From Carya illinoinensis (Eukaryota; Streptophyta; Magnoliopsida; Fagales; Juglandaceae), in assembly GCF_018687715.1 (NCBI RefSeq), contig NC_056760.1:10528001-10592000 (forward strand): a stretch of 64,000 bases of DNA. Direction: 5' to 3'. Position 1 is the stretch's first letter. The number at the start of each line of letters is the position of its first letter. The notes under the pieces are model-generated. The model saw nothing but the letters and a program-made list of their open reading frames with translations. It ran no database searches and was not told where the DNA came from. Both the position numbers and the translations under genes were made by a program. Of the stretch, positions 23,634 to 35,821 are shown in pieces.

Positions 23634-25084
23634 TTCAAGATCGATATCCTGCTAAGATATTCTTTGATTCTTTGATTAATGTTCATACAACTAATTCTTT
23701 TGTACAATCATCAACGTAGAAACAATGTTAATTTAATCTCAATTCATCTATTTTCTTAGTTTCTTCATATAATTAATTACTTGAATTTATTATTATGAAT
23801 TATTAATTGAATACTAGTCAAGTTGCAAGCATGCACAGATCATCATATATAACTTTACAAGCGAGGCTGAGATCGATAGAGAGTACTCCTGCATGCATGC
23901 AGTAATATATTCCCATTTGAAGAACACGAAATTTTATAATATTGATTAGTTGAACACCGGATATTCAAGAGATGTGGTGGAGACTGGACGGCTTAGATGA
24001 TATGATATGTTAGGGTTAAGTGTTTCTTTTTATATTTAATACATGGTTGGAATTGGCCCTGGGATTGAAATTAGTCAGCTCTATTGAAAAGTCTATCATT
24101 CACAGCTCAATTATAGTCACTCTGCACCTAAGCCGCCATAACCCCTAGCTCCACGGCATTTTTAAATGCCAATTATTTAAGAATTAACAATTAAACAATA
24201 ATTAATAAGAATAATCACTTAATATGTTAAATCAAAATATTTCAAGAAAGAGAAGTAGCACTGCTACAAAGAGATTTTACGAACAAAAAATTCACAAACT
24301 AATATGATTTTTTAAGATAGATTAGATTTATTTAATAATAAAAGTAGTTTGATAATTTAACATACTAAATTATCCTATGTGACACTAAAGGATGAAAATG
24401 GATAAATTATCTTTTTGCATTGTTTTTATTCTTTTAGTCTTTGTAAATCTTAGTTGATTAGCTGGCAACTATTTTTAGTAGATGAAATCCGTTAGTTTGT
24501 TATGACAGATTCTATATAGCAGCCCCGCATCAGTACACTGTATGGCAATTTTTCTGCTCTGTACCTTTCCAAAGGAAAATACATTTTCTTCTCCATGCTC
24601 ATTCTCTCTGATTCTCTGAATTTCCTTTCCTAGTTTTACCTTTCTTACAATATCTTATATTAATTTAGTTTTGTTACTCATCATCCATACACTAAACATT
24701 TGATAAGAGAAGAAAATAAAAAAGTTATGTACGGTATATAGTATAAGGATAATGAGTAGAATTTTTCATATTGATTAAGTTTCCGTGCGTGGCGGCTGGA
24801 AACTCCCATGGACGCGGCGGCGTGTGAGGCCCATGTGTACTGTAAGCAAAGTGTGAGCCACATGCGCCACACATTTTGAAAGAAAGCTGCCACCGACTGA
24901 CAGATCGGCGGTTGGGGAGTACAAAGAAGGGGCACATGGCTGAAGAAGACGACCAGAAAACAGCAGATCTATGCATCTAGGTACTATCACTGGAAAACCC
25001 AAAAAAAAAAAAAGGAACTTGAAAGAAAATTGTATAAACATCGGTTGGATAGGCTAAGGGGGAAAGGAGACAAAGCCCTACCGG

Positions 25085-25112
25085 CCCCCCCCCCCCCACC
25101 CCGCGCGGGGGT
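25085..25112. repeat. C13 homopolymer and GC-rich tract
   Basis: Thirteen C in a row, then CACCCCGCGCGGGGG. It is strikingly GC-rich within an AT-rich spacer and could form a small stem (CCCCGCGCGGGG). Confidence 0.9.
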
Positions 25113-26017
25113 CGGGAGTGCCCTGATAGCTTGGGACATGAACCTGTGGATAGAAACGAAAGAGAGAAACCTCTAAGCTTCGAAAAGAAAGATCACTTAA
25201 ATTATTTCAATACTATTGAGATGCTCCAATTGATCAAACATCCCTATATTGATTAATTGAATACTAAATATTCAAGACATCGTGTGGTCGGGATTGGATC
25301 CATGGCTCACATTAGTTATATGATATGTTGGGTTAGGTACTGTTTGTTTTTATTTTGAAAACATGTGGTTGGAAATGGCCCTAGCAGGATAGATTGAAAA
25401 TAGAGTAATATTACGTATAGTCATGAAGTATATAAGCATCGCACAATCAGTTTAAAAAAGAGTAAGGTCTATTATTAAAAAATTAATTTTCTTTTCATGT
25501 GGGTCTATTATTTATTCATTTTTTTTCAAAATAATTACGTGGCATTTGCACACTCACGACTGCAAGTATCATTTCTCTTGAAAATAATTAAAAATATACA
25601 TCATTTTACTCTTTCTTTCAATATATATGTGAGCTTGGGAAGATAAACCAATGAGAAGAAATTAAAATTTTATGAAGAAACAAGCAAATTAAAGTAGGAA
25701 TATTATTGTCTTTAGATTACACTAGTACACTACCAACAATTGGAATCTTTCAAAAATTTATTGGGTAAATATATGCATCAATAATTAGGAAAGCTAGAGA
25801 TGGAAAATAATAAAAGATACATATATGTAATAAACTATATATATACATATATATATATATATATTTAATATTTACATGTGTACACACAATAACTTTTTAG
25901 TATTGTTTTCACAATATAAGATCAAAGTGTCTTCAAATAATTAGATTTGGTTTGAATAGTGAGTTGAAATGAGATGAGTTAGAAATTGTTTGAATTAAAA
26001 TATTTTATGGGGCTTTG

Positions 26018-26020
<3 letters not shown>

Positions 26021-26053
<33 letters not shown>
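26021..26053. repeat. (GA)n microsatellite
   Basis: A pure GA run of about 33 bp inside the spacer; not present at the related place near 57.8 kb. Confidence 0.95.
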
Positions 26054-26056
<3 letters not shown>

Positions 26057-26289
26057 TAATAAAAATATTATAAAATTAAAATTTTGTTTTAATATAATTT
26101 TTTAGTATTATTTTAGTTTTGAGATTTGAAAAAGTTGAATTGTTTTCGTGTTTTATTTGAAAATTTGTAAAAATTGTAATAATTAGATGAAAAAAATTGA
26201 ATATTTGAAAGTGAAAAGTGTTTATGTTTGTAGTATTTGGATATTAAGATAAGATGGAGTGAGATGAAAGTATCTTTTTATTCAAACCA

Positions 26290-26560
26290 GACCTAAGGGC
26301 TCGTTTGGTAACTGAAATGAGATGAGAATTTTGTAAACAATAGTAAGATAGTTCATAAGTAGTAATGAGATATTTTGAGTTGAGTATTTTTTAAATTTTA
26401 GAAAAAGAAAAAGAAAAAGTTGAATAAAAAATATTATAAAGTAAAATATTATTATAATATAATTTTTTGTTAGACCCCGTATATATCGGGTCTGTTTGCT
26501 GGTATTTAATGTTAAATAATTAAATTTAGTTAATAGAAAAGCAGTCAATTTAGTTCAAAT
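26290..26560. repeat. MITE-like AT-rich repeat
   Basis: GGGCTCGTTTGGTAACTGAAATGAGATGAG followed by AT-rich DNA is a common MITE start in trees; related inverted material lies at 57320-57665. The right end was not resolved. Confidence 0.35.
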
Positions 26561-26605
26561 AGAAAAGAAAAATAGAAATAGGGCTGAGCACCGATTGAAT
26601 TGGAG

Positions 26606-26730
26606 TCGGATTTGGCCTCCTCCGACTCCGACTCCGACTTTGTCGGAGGCCGAATCCGACCTCCGACTCCGACTCCGCTTACACCCTACTCCGCTCCGAC
26701 TTCGACTCCGACTTGTCGGAGCGGAGTCGG
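26606..26730. repeat. Left subterminal (TCCGAC)n array of the hAT element
   Basis: Repeated CTCCGACTCCGACTCCGA and inverted GTCGGAG units alternate, so the array is partly self-complementary. In hAT elements such subterminal hexamers serve as transposase-binding sites (family knowledge). Confidence 0.8.
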
Positions 26731-27264
26731 AGTTGGGCTTTTTGTTAGGCTTTTTTATTGGGCCTTTTTTTAGACTTTTTTCTTTAACCCAATTAACATT
26801 TCAATTTTACAATTTGCAACTCTAATCGGATTTGGACTTCTATATCAATTTTTTTTTTAAAATATAATTTGAGATTTCTAATTTATCTAACCAAAATCAT
26901 CACATTAGAAAATAAAACTAAATTCAAAATCTATCACTATAAAAAATAAAACTAAATTCAAATGTGCAACTAAAATTAAAAACTAAATTAAAACTAAATA
27001 CACACATTAAAATTACATAACCAAAATTACAAAATGTTAATTAAAAAATACATAACCAAAATTAAAACTTAAAATTAAAAATACATAACCAAAAGTCCAA
27101 AATTACAACCTAAAATTAAAAATACATAACCAAAGGTCCAAAAAATGTAATTTTTCAACTTGTGCCTGAAAAATAAAAAAAAAATTAGTAAAGAAATAAG
27201 ATATCATATAAATTTATAAAAATAAAGAAAGCAAAATTGAAATAAGATACCAGAAACAAGATTG

Positions 27265-29568
27265 TCAATCCTCTTCACGGAGTATGCTGGCCATAGAATT
27301 GGCTAATTCTGCATTAAGATGTTAAAGTATAGGAAATTAGTATTACAAAATGTTAAAATCAACTCATATAACAACTTTAAAAAAATCTCTAAATACATTA
27401 CCTGAGTCTAGCTTATAACTCTCTGCATCATCAATGGCTTCAGAATAATTTGGACTCAAGCATATGGGAGTAGACTTCAACCAATTTTGCGAGCACACGA
27501 GAGCTTCTACAGTTCTAGGAGCCAAAGAGCTCCTAAACGGATCCAGGACACGGCCTCCTGTGCTAAATGCTGACTCAGATGCAACGGTGGTGATAAGAAT
27601 GGCCAAGATATCTCTTGCCATTAGAGCAAGAACTGGATACTTGGTAGAGTTGACTTTCCACCAAATTAAAATATCGAAACTCCCCGTAGGAATCTCAATA
27701 TTCTCCAACAAATACCGCTCCAACTCTGACTTACAATCCATCAAAGATGCTGTATGCTCTTTATGGAACTCCCTCAAAAAATCTAAGGGATCATAGTCTG
27801 TAACTGTACTACTACTCCTCATTGATGCACTAGCTTCACCGCTTTGAGTTTTGTTAGCACCAGTTACTCACCCACCACCAAACTCTACATATGCCTCATA
27901 CAAATATTCCATATCCCTCTTGAGGAGTGCAACAAATTCCTCACCCTTCGCCTCACCCAATGTTTTCTTGAACCAATATGCTTAAGTAACCAATTTAAAC
28001 CGCGGATCAAGAATAGTAGCAATAAATAACAACCGATTTATTTTTTCAAGATCACCCCAATATTTATTATACTTTGTCTTCATTCTGAAAGCCATTGAAC
28101 TCAAACGTCGATTACTATTGTCACAAAAATTATTCAAGTGTTTATGAATGGCAATAAGCTCCTGCACATAATTATTTGATGTGACATATAGTGTACCAGA
28201 AATGCGCAATGTAACACCATAAAATATTTGAAGAAACTTCGAAAAGTTTCTTATGGTCTCCCAATCATCCGGCCCAGGAGCTCCTAGACCCTTTCTCCCA
28301 TGTCCATCCTCAGAAAAATAAACTCGTGAGTAGGGATCTTCATCAAGTAAAAGTTGGAAGGCTTTTTGATACTTCTCAGCCACGTCCAACATAAGAAAAG
28401 TCGAATTCCATCTAGTAGGCACGTCAAGAGTCAAAAAACTAGAGCATTGAACTTTTGATCTATCAACACAAGACTTGAAAGTGGCAAGTCTTTGGGGAGA
28501 AGACTTCACATACTTAATCAGATTTCGGACCCTTACAATTAAGTCATCAACATCTTTCAAACCTTCACTCATAATAAGGTTTAAGATGTGTGCCGTACAC
28601 CTCATGTGAATAAACTCGTGATTTGTTATACAATCCGCACTTCCTATTTCCCTTGTTCTCAACCAATCAATAGCAGAGTCGTTAGAGGTAGCATTATCCA
28701 CTGTAATTGTGAGGATTTTGTCAATGCCCCAATCAAGCATACACTCCTCCAACTCCCTCCCAATCGTTGCCCCCTTATGGTCGCTAATCTGAACAAATGA
28801 AATGATCCGCTTATGCAACTTTCAATTATTATCAATGAAGTGAGCGGTCACACACATGTAATTAATATTTTGGATAGAAGTCCAAGTGTCGGTGGTTAGG
28901 CATACTCTTTGTTTGGTGGTCAAAAACATTTTCTTCAAGCTATCATTCTCTCTCAAGAATACCCTCATACAGTCACGCATTACGGTAAATCGAGAAGGAA
29001 TAGGAAACCTTGGATCAAGGGCTTTAACAAATTCCCGAAACCCTTCTCCCTCAACACATCTAAATGGTAGCTCATCCACTATCACCATCCTAGCAAGGGC
29101 AGCTCGTATTTTTTTCTCATTATATTTGCCCATCCCTAAGGTCTTCTCCCCTTCCCCTCCTTCACTTCTTGCTTCCGGGACCAAGAATGTTTGACTCTTA
29201 TCCAATTTACTCTTACGGTTTTTGGGGCAAAGTTGGATGTGTGTTTTCATGGCCGAAGTGCCTTGCCTTTTGGGATGGCATTTCCATTGTCTATGACAAT
29301 GATTACAAGTAGCTATAGGCTCTTCGGGATCACAATCGGGCACTCTTGTGAAGTGGGACCATACCTCAGACCTATTCTTAATATTTCTACTACCAGGTGG
29401 AGGGCGAGGGGTAGAATGAAAGGCACTAGGAGTACCTACTGAAGAGCCTATTGGTCCGCTAGACTCATCAACTATTGGAATGGGAATATCAATCGGTTGT
29501 TCTGGGGCTGGAATGCCAGGACAAGATGCACCTGTGGATGTAGGAGTGTTTGTGCCTTCCATATCCAT
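27265..29568 (-). pseudogene. hAT transposase (BED finger, RICESLEEPER-like), three nonsense mutations
   Basis: From ATG at 29566-29568 a single frame runs to 27402, then a 93-bp GT-AG intron (27401-27309) and a short last exon to a TGA at 27265-27267, about 736 residues in all. Residues C88, C91, H110 and C114 form a BED-type zinc finger. The middle resembles the RNase-H-like hAT core (TVDNATSND, the TRWNST motif). The C-terminus is the hAT dimerisation domain (ILIWWKVNSTKYP, then ASESAFSTGGRV). Three stops interrupt the frame with no frameshift: TGA at 28822-28824 (before KLHKRI, where relatives usually have Trp), TAA at 27982-27984, and TGA at 27868-27870. The gene is therefore inactive but only lightly decayed. 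Confidence 0.92.
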
Positions 29569-29733
29569 TATTTAATAACTAGAACTGTAGAGCACAACAA
29601 ATAAGATAAACATAAAGAAAATAAATTCATGAACTAATGTAAAGATTACTCAAGTAACTTATATGATATACATATATACTTATATAGTAGTAATGAGAAA
29701 AAATGTCCTATGAATCTATAAATGTGGTTGCAT

Positions 29734-29878
29734 CGCTCGACCCTCGCTCGACACTTCGCTCGAGCGAATTCAGGCAGAGTGTGCCGCTCGACCCTCGCTC
29801 GACACTTCGCTCGAGCGAATTCAGGCAGAGTGTGCCGCTCGACCCTCGCTCGACACTGAGCTCGAGCGAACTCAGTGC
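29734..29878. repeat. 51-bp tandem repeat, 2.8 copies
   Basis: Two exact 51-bp units (29734-29784, 29785-29835) and a diverged partial third. Each unit contains CGCTCGA / TCGAGCG inverted motifs. It lies upstream of the hAT transposase start, in its probable 5' region. Confidence 0.9.
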
Positions 29879-30461
29879 TTACTGGGTTAAAAGCTTCTAC
29901 GAATCTGCTTAGTGCTTACTAGAGGAATGGGAAAAAACAAGTAATAGCATTTCAGATCATCAAGGGCTACTAAAGGAGATTGATCCTAACAACATTTAGT
30001 GTATTTCATAGTAGATCCTAACAACAAATTCCAACACATTCCATACTTCAATAAATTCTAAACCATTTGTACATTTAAACCCATGACCCCCATCCATCTC
30101 TCATGAAGAAAACCCATGGCCTTTCATAAATAGCACACAACAATCCTAAAATCCACAACTATCCAACGATTCCAGCACACAAACAAACCTAATATCCACA
30201 ACTATCAAGAAAATGAACAAAAATAATACAAAAATAGTTAAGATATACAAATTATAGAGAGAGAAAGAGAGAGAGAGGCACCTCGGTTTTGCAAAGAATG
30301 GGCTTTCAGAGGAGTGACGGAGGTCGGATGGGCGACGGCACGGCACGGGTTCAGATGAGAGGTGAGGCACTGAGGAGTGAGGAAGAAAATGAGCTGTGAA
30401 GGCACTAAACACTGAAAGTCTGAAGGGGGAGGGGAGGGAATCAGGGGGGAGGGGGGGGAAA

Positions 30462-30539
30462 TGAAAAGTGGAAAACCCTAATGGGTTAGGCTGAAACGGC
30501 GCCTTTTCAGCATAACCCATTAGGGTTTTCCACTTTTCA
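30462..30539. repeat. 27-bp perfect inverted repeat next to a G-rich tract
   Basis: Arms 30462-30488 and 30513-30539 are exact reverse complements (core GAAAACCCTAATGGGTTA), and the inner GCTGAAA/TTTCAGC extends the stem. The preceding strand (30424-30460) has several runs of four or more G. The structure lies in the leader region of the hAT transposase gene. Confidence 0.9.
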
Positions 30540-30589
30540 CTTTTAAAAAATTGGGAAAAAAAAAAGTTAAAATACAAATTAATTATTTA

Positions 30590-31790
30590 GTAAAAATAAA
30601 TTAATAAGTTAGTAAAAATATATTTAAGTTAGTAAAAATGTATACTAATAAATATATTATATATTAGTAATATACTAATACTAATACTATTAGTCTATTA
30701 ATATATAGTAAATTAGTAATATTTATTAACTTATTTACTATGGTCTAATAACTAAATAGTCTAGATGTAATAATTAGTAACTAATAATATCCCTTTCAAA
30801 AAAAAGTAACTAATAATATCTAATAACACTAGTTACACTAGTACTAATAGATAATAACTTAAAGATACTAATTTAATATACATATAACTAATAGTATACT
30901 AATAAATATATTATATATTAGTAATGCACTAATACTAATACTATTGGTCTATTAATATATAGTAAATTAGTAATATTTATTAACTTATTTACTATAGTCT
31001 AATAACTAGATAGTCTAGATGTAATAACTACTAACTAGTAACTAATAATATGTCCATAACACTAGTTACACTAGTACTAATAGATAATAACTTAAAGATA
31101 TATATTTAATATATATGTAACTCAATAGTATACTATTGAATTATATTAGTAATTTACTATATATTAATAGTCTAATACTATTAGTCTATTAGTAAGTTAG
31201 TATATGGACTATGGTATAATAGTAAATTAGTATATGGTATAATAGTAAATTAGTAATATTTATTAACTTATTTACTATAGTGAATGGTCTATAACAAATA
31301 TGTAATAACTAGATGTAATAACTAGTAACTAATTATATGTAATAACACTAGTTACACTAGTACTAATAGATAATAACTTAGAAGATATTAATTTAATATA
31401 TATTAACTAATAGTATACTATTATATATATATATATATATATTATATTAGTAATAAACTACTACTAATACTATTAGTCTTTAATATATAGTAATATTTAT
31501 TAACTTATTTACTATAGTCTAATAACTTATAACTAGATAGTCTAGATGTAATAATTAGTAACTAATAATATGTGATAACACTACACTAGTACTAAATTAC
31601 TAATAGATAATAACTTAAAGATATTAATTTAATATATACAACTAATAGTATACTATTATATATATTAGTAATTTACTATATACTAATAGTCTAATACTAT
31701 TAGTCTATTAGTATATAGTAAATTAATAATATTTATTAACTTATTTACTATAAGTTTATAACTAATAACCAGTGCTAATTGCTAGTATAT
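30590..31790. repeat. AT-rich imperfect tandem repeat, about 240-300 bp period, five units
   Basis: Units beginning near 30650, 30901, 31141, 31440 and 31665 share the order TATATTAGTAAT, TACTATTAGTCTATTA, TTTATTAACTTATTTACTAT, AGTCTAGATGTAATAA and CACTAGTACTAATAGATAAT. The array fills the 5' half of the hAT element before its right subterminal region. Confidence 0.8.
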
Positions 31791-31879
31791 TATTGGATTT
31801 AACTAATGATGTTACTATATTTATATTTATATGATTACTATATAGAAAAACACATATTTTTTACAAAACATGTACACTA

Positions 31880-32010
31880 GCGGAGTCGGAGTCGGAGTAG
31901 GAGTCGGAGTCGGATCCGGCTGGACTCCGACTCCGACTTTTCTCGAGAAAAAACTCCGACTCCGACTCCGACTTGTCGGAGCCGGAGCGGAGTCGGGGTC
32001 GGAGTCGGAT
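31880..32010. repeat. Right subterminal (GTCGGA)n array of the hAT element
   Basis: CGGAGTCGGAGTCGGAGT units face ACTCCGACTCCGACTTTTC units and mirror the left array at 26606-26730. Confidence 0.8.
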
Positions 32011-32566
32011 TTTCGGATTTTTGTTCAGCCCTAAATAGAAACCTCATTTAAGTATGTTTTAGACCTTAAACTGAGCGAGAGGTCAAGCATATAATCTTGT
32101 AATTAAACACATGCATATAGAGATCATCAAGGAGTAGGTTGGACTCGTTATGGTATGGGAACTTGTGTGATTCATGTCTCTTTTCATTTTCTTCTTTACA
32201 TGATGACCCACCCAATTGTGTTTTACATGAAATATGACAATGCTAATATTTACCTTTTGTAAATATTTTACTAATTGTTTCCAGAAAAAATGAAGAAAAA
32301 TAAGTGCTAACTATGTATTGGTTAGAGCTAAAAGAAAATGCTAAGACTGACCTTCACTATTATAGGGCATGGAAAAAGGGGAATAGCTTCCATCTCCGCT
32401 AACACCCTCTACCTCAAATCTCCCAACTTCAGTATGTTAATTGGAAATTTTTAATAGTCTTTGGAAAGGGTGTGCTCGATGTTTATCACCAACTTCTTGC
32501 TATTTATCATCATGATTTTAATGTCAGGACATTTATCAAACTGGTTTAGTAAAATTTTCAAATTGC

Positions 32567-35500
32567 ATGCATGGCTACTATAGACCAATGTTTGCATGGT
32601 CACCACCGTTTCTACCATATCCAGATGGCAACCAATATTCAACCAACATTCAGGTATTTTTCAACTTCATACTTGTCTTTTATTTATAAGTAAGCATTTG
32701 TTGGAAGTTTAATTATTTTAATTTTGTTGTTTTCAGGAAAATGCTTATTACCCATTTCAATATGGTACGAGACCTCCAACTCCACACATCGCTACAAGTT
32801 CTACAACGAGCGCAATCCAGGGTAGAGATGATACACCAGATCGTAGAGACACCGATGCATGTACCTCTACTAGAGTTGATGAGGAAAATAAAGAGGATGC
32901 ATTAGATCCACGAGAACCCAACGATGGCACTACCTCAAATCCAGATGAAGAACAAATAGATGGTGGTGATTTGATTGAGGAGCCACAGTCGGGGATGGAG
33001 TTTAATTCATTTGAAGATTTGCTGAGTTATTATAAGGGATATGATAAAAGATGCGGATTTGGGGTTTCGACACAAAGGAGTGAGAGGGGAGAGGATAAAA
33101 GTATGAGATATGTCACTCTTGGTTGTGCCCGTGGTGGGAAGGCCCGGAATAAGAGTTTCAATGTCGCCAATCCACGTCCGACAGGAAAAACTGATTGTAA
33201 GGCAAAGATTAATGCCTTAAAAGTTGAGGGAAAAATGTGGATCACAACAGTTCACAATGAGCACAATCATGACCTCAGTCCAAAAAAATCTCGGTTCTTT
33301 CGTTGTAACAGAGAAGTGAGTGAGGCTGTAAAAAGAGTCCTGGACACGAATGACTTAGCTGGCATCCGAATGAATAAGAGTTTTGGATCTCTTGTAGTTG
33401 GCGCAGGTGGCTTCGAGAACTTACCATTTTTGGAGAAGGATTGTCGCAATTACATTGATAGGGCACGACATCTACGACTTGGTGCAGGTGGTGCTGGAGC
33501 ACTTAGAGATTATTTTTTGAGGATGCAGTACAAGAGTAACGGTTTTTTTTGCATCGATGGATTTAGACGATGATGGGAGATTGAAGAATGTTTTCTGGGC
33601 CGATCCACGTAGTAGAGCAGCCTACCAGTATTTTGGTGACATAGTGACATTCGACACTACATACCTGGCAAATAGATATGGGATGCCATTCGCACCATTT
33701 GTTAGTGTAAACCACCACGGGTAGTCGATTCTATTGAGAGCGGGCTTGATTTCTAGTGAGGACACGAAGACCTTTACATAGTTATTCCAAACTTGGTTGC
33801 ATTGTATGGATGGAATAGCTCCAAAAGCAATTATTAATGATCAAGACAGAGTAATGAAAAATACTATTGCTATTGTCTTTCCAGAAAGTAGACATAGATT
33901 CTGCCTATGGCATATACTGAAGAAAGTCCCTGAGAAGTTTGGGTGATATGCTTCCTATAAAACTGGACTAAAAAATCACCTGATGAAATGTGTGTACGAC
34001 ACTCAATCTGTTGAAGAGTTTGAGACATGTTGGGATGGGTTACTTAACACATATGACTTACATGATAATGTTTGGTTGAAAAGTTTATATGTTGACCGTG
34101 AACATTGGGTACCAGTATTTCTTAAAGAGTACTTTTGGGCTGGTATGAGTACAACCCAGCGTAGTGAGAGTATGAATGCTTTTTTCGACAGTTATATTCA
34201 TGCGAGGACAAACTTGAAGGAGTTTGTCGACCAGTTTGACAGTGCATTGAAGAAAAAGATTGAGAACGAAATGAGTGCGGACTTCCACTCATTTAGCGTC
34301 ATGACTCCCTACGTGTCTAGATCTCTAATTGAAAAGAAATTTCAAGAGTTGTACACGAACGCTAAATTTAGGGAAGTTTAACAGTAAATAATTGGTGTGC
34401 TCGATCTCGATCCATCTCTACTTAGATTGGATGGTGTAATGAAAGCATATTTAGTAGAAGATGAAGTTCGTGTTGAAGAGTTCACTAAGTCGATTACTTA
34501 TTCAGTGGCATTTGATAAGGAAGATTGTAGTGCAAAGTGTTTATGTGGGTTATTTCAGATGAAAGGGATACTGTGTAGGCATATTTTGGCCATATTCAAA
34601 GCTACTGGTGTAAAATTATTACTAGACCGATACATTTTAGATCGATGGAGGAAGGGCATCAAAAGGAGATACACGTTAATCCAACGGAGCTATGATGCAG
34701 GGGATCAAAGTATAGGTGGCAACAGATACTCTATTTTGTTAAACATGTGTTATCAGATGATAACTTATGCGGCATCTTCCAATGAGCAATTTGAAGATGC
34801 AAAGACGAGGATACACCAGATGACTAACTCCTACCGTGAGAACCCACACCCCCAATCTTGGACCCAAACAGGTTAGAAGGCGAGAAAGTTTGTGAATATT
34901 ATAGTCCCTTAGCAAGTTCTTAATTTTATTTTATTGTCACACTTAACTAGTCCTTAATTTTTTACTTGGTCTTTTATTCAATCAGGTTCAAATACTGGTG
35001 CAATTTCATTGGACATAAGTGTTCATGTTGGTAGTTCACAACAAGTCAAGAGTCCACTTGTTGTCAGAGGAAAAGGAAGACCTCCATCTTTGAGAAAAGC
35101 ATCCAGGATGGAAACTGACATACGGAAAGTTAAAGCCAAACAAAAAAAAGCACCAGTCAAAGGGAAACGTAAACAGGTGCATTTATTTGTTTTAAACATT
35201 TTTATGTGTGTTAGAAGTTGGTAGTTAATTTCTCGATTTAGTAGATAAGTAATGGTTGTCTTATTTTTAGCGAGATGAAAGAGATACACCAGTCATGAAC
35301 ACCTGCAGAAATTTATTTGGGCCATCAGAAGTATATATCACTGGTCCTATAGAAGTGCAGGTAAATTAGACGTTATATTATTCATAACAGTCATAGGGAA
35401 GTCAAGATAGTATATTATATAATTACATATTAAATAATTATTACTAATATTTACATTACATTCATATTCGCAACTTATTACTAATATGTACATTACATTA

Positions 35501-35610
35501 ATCCTTACAGATGCAATTTGAGTTAGATGGATCATAGCCGGTCCAGGATGCATTCGATAGATCACAATCGGCGCAATGAGAACCCCCACAATCAGACCAA
35601 ATGAATGTTG
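32567..35610 (+). pseudogene. FAR1-RELATED SEQUENCE / MULE transposase-type gene, decayed
   Basis: Five exons can be placed: 32567-32653 (starts MHGYYRPMF), 32737-34871, 34986-35176, 35271-35360 and 35511 to about 35610, all with GT-AG borders. Order of domains: FAR1 DNA-binding domain (FNSFEDLLSYYKGYDKRCGF to HNHDLSP), MULE transposase domain (DLDDDGRLKNVFWAD, TFDTTYL, CLWHILKK), SWIM zinc finger (CLCGLFQMKGILCRHIL), and a basic C-terminal exon with GKGRPPSLRKAS. Breaks: a one-base gain in a T8 run (about 33543-33550) shifts the frame, and stops stand at 33722, 33779, 33944, 34379 and 34385, with more in the last exon. Several look like CAG or CAA to TAG or TAA changes. FAR1/FHY3 proteins derive from MULE transposases; this looks like a TE copy, not a host regulator. 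Confidence 0.88.
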
Positions 35611-35821
35611 GAGATATTTTTAATGTTAATAGTCTTGTTATTTTTAATGTTCATCTTGGAACAATTGTAAAGCACTTGAGAATATTAATAGTCTCCTTAT
35701 TTTGTATGACAATCTTGGAACAATTTGATGAGAGTATCATTATTTGTGTTAATCCTTAATTTAATGGAGACTATTATGTTGGAGGCTTGATTTAATTTCA
35801 GCATGTTTAGGGATAGTTGAG

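Larger units (their letters stand above)
23634..26310. repeat. 3' spacer of copy 3, largely an inverted relative of 57650-58560
   Basis: The first 120 bp match the 3' flanks of copies 2 and 4 in reverse. Two related blocks at 23935-24080 and 25230-25395 carry ATATTCAAGA, GATATGTT and GGAAATGGCCCT-like motifs, and resemble (inverted) 4130-4460, 50590-50760, 52220-52620 and 58370-58510. 25400-26300 is the reverse complement of about 57650-58330. No supportable gene: minus-strand frames at 24681-25041 overlap one another and lack domains. Confidence 0.65.
26579..32033 (-). mobile_element. hAT DNA transposon, 5455 bp, with 8-bp target duplication
   Basis: The left end TAGGGCTGAGCA (26579) and the right end TGTTCAGCCCTA (ends 32033) form the TIR. 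The 8-bp AATAGAAA flanks both sides exactly (26571-26578 and 32034-32041). Both subterminal regions hold arrays of TCCGAC/GTCGGA motifs (26606-26730 and 31880-32010). Inside is one transposase gene on the minus strand, now closed by stops, plus a 51-bp repeat (29734), a palindrome (30462) and AT-rich tandem repeats (30590-31790). TIR, 8-bp duplication, BED finger and hAT dimerisation domain all agree on the hAT superfamily. Confidence 0.93.

Noticed and set aside
24681..25041. Cys/His/Trp-rich minus-strand frames that looked like a zinc protein
   Set aside because: Three overlapping frames of similar length, alternative start codons, and no repeated spacing of Cys/His.
29733..29880. CRISPR-like array
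   Set aside because: Units are adjacent without unique spacers, and this is a plant nuclear TE.
34874..34876. End of the FAR1-like gene at this TAG
   Set aside because: The TAG lies inside an intron that begins at 34872; splicing to 34986 restores the known C-terminal GKGRPPSLRKAS part.
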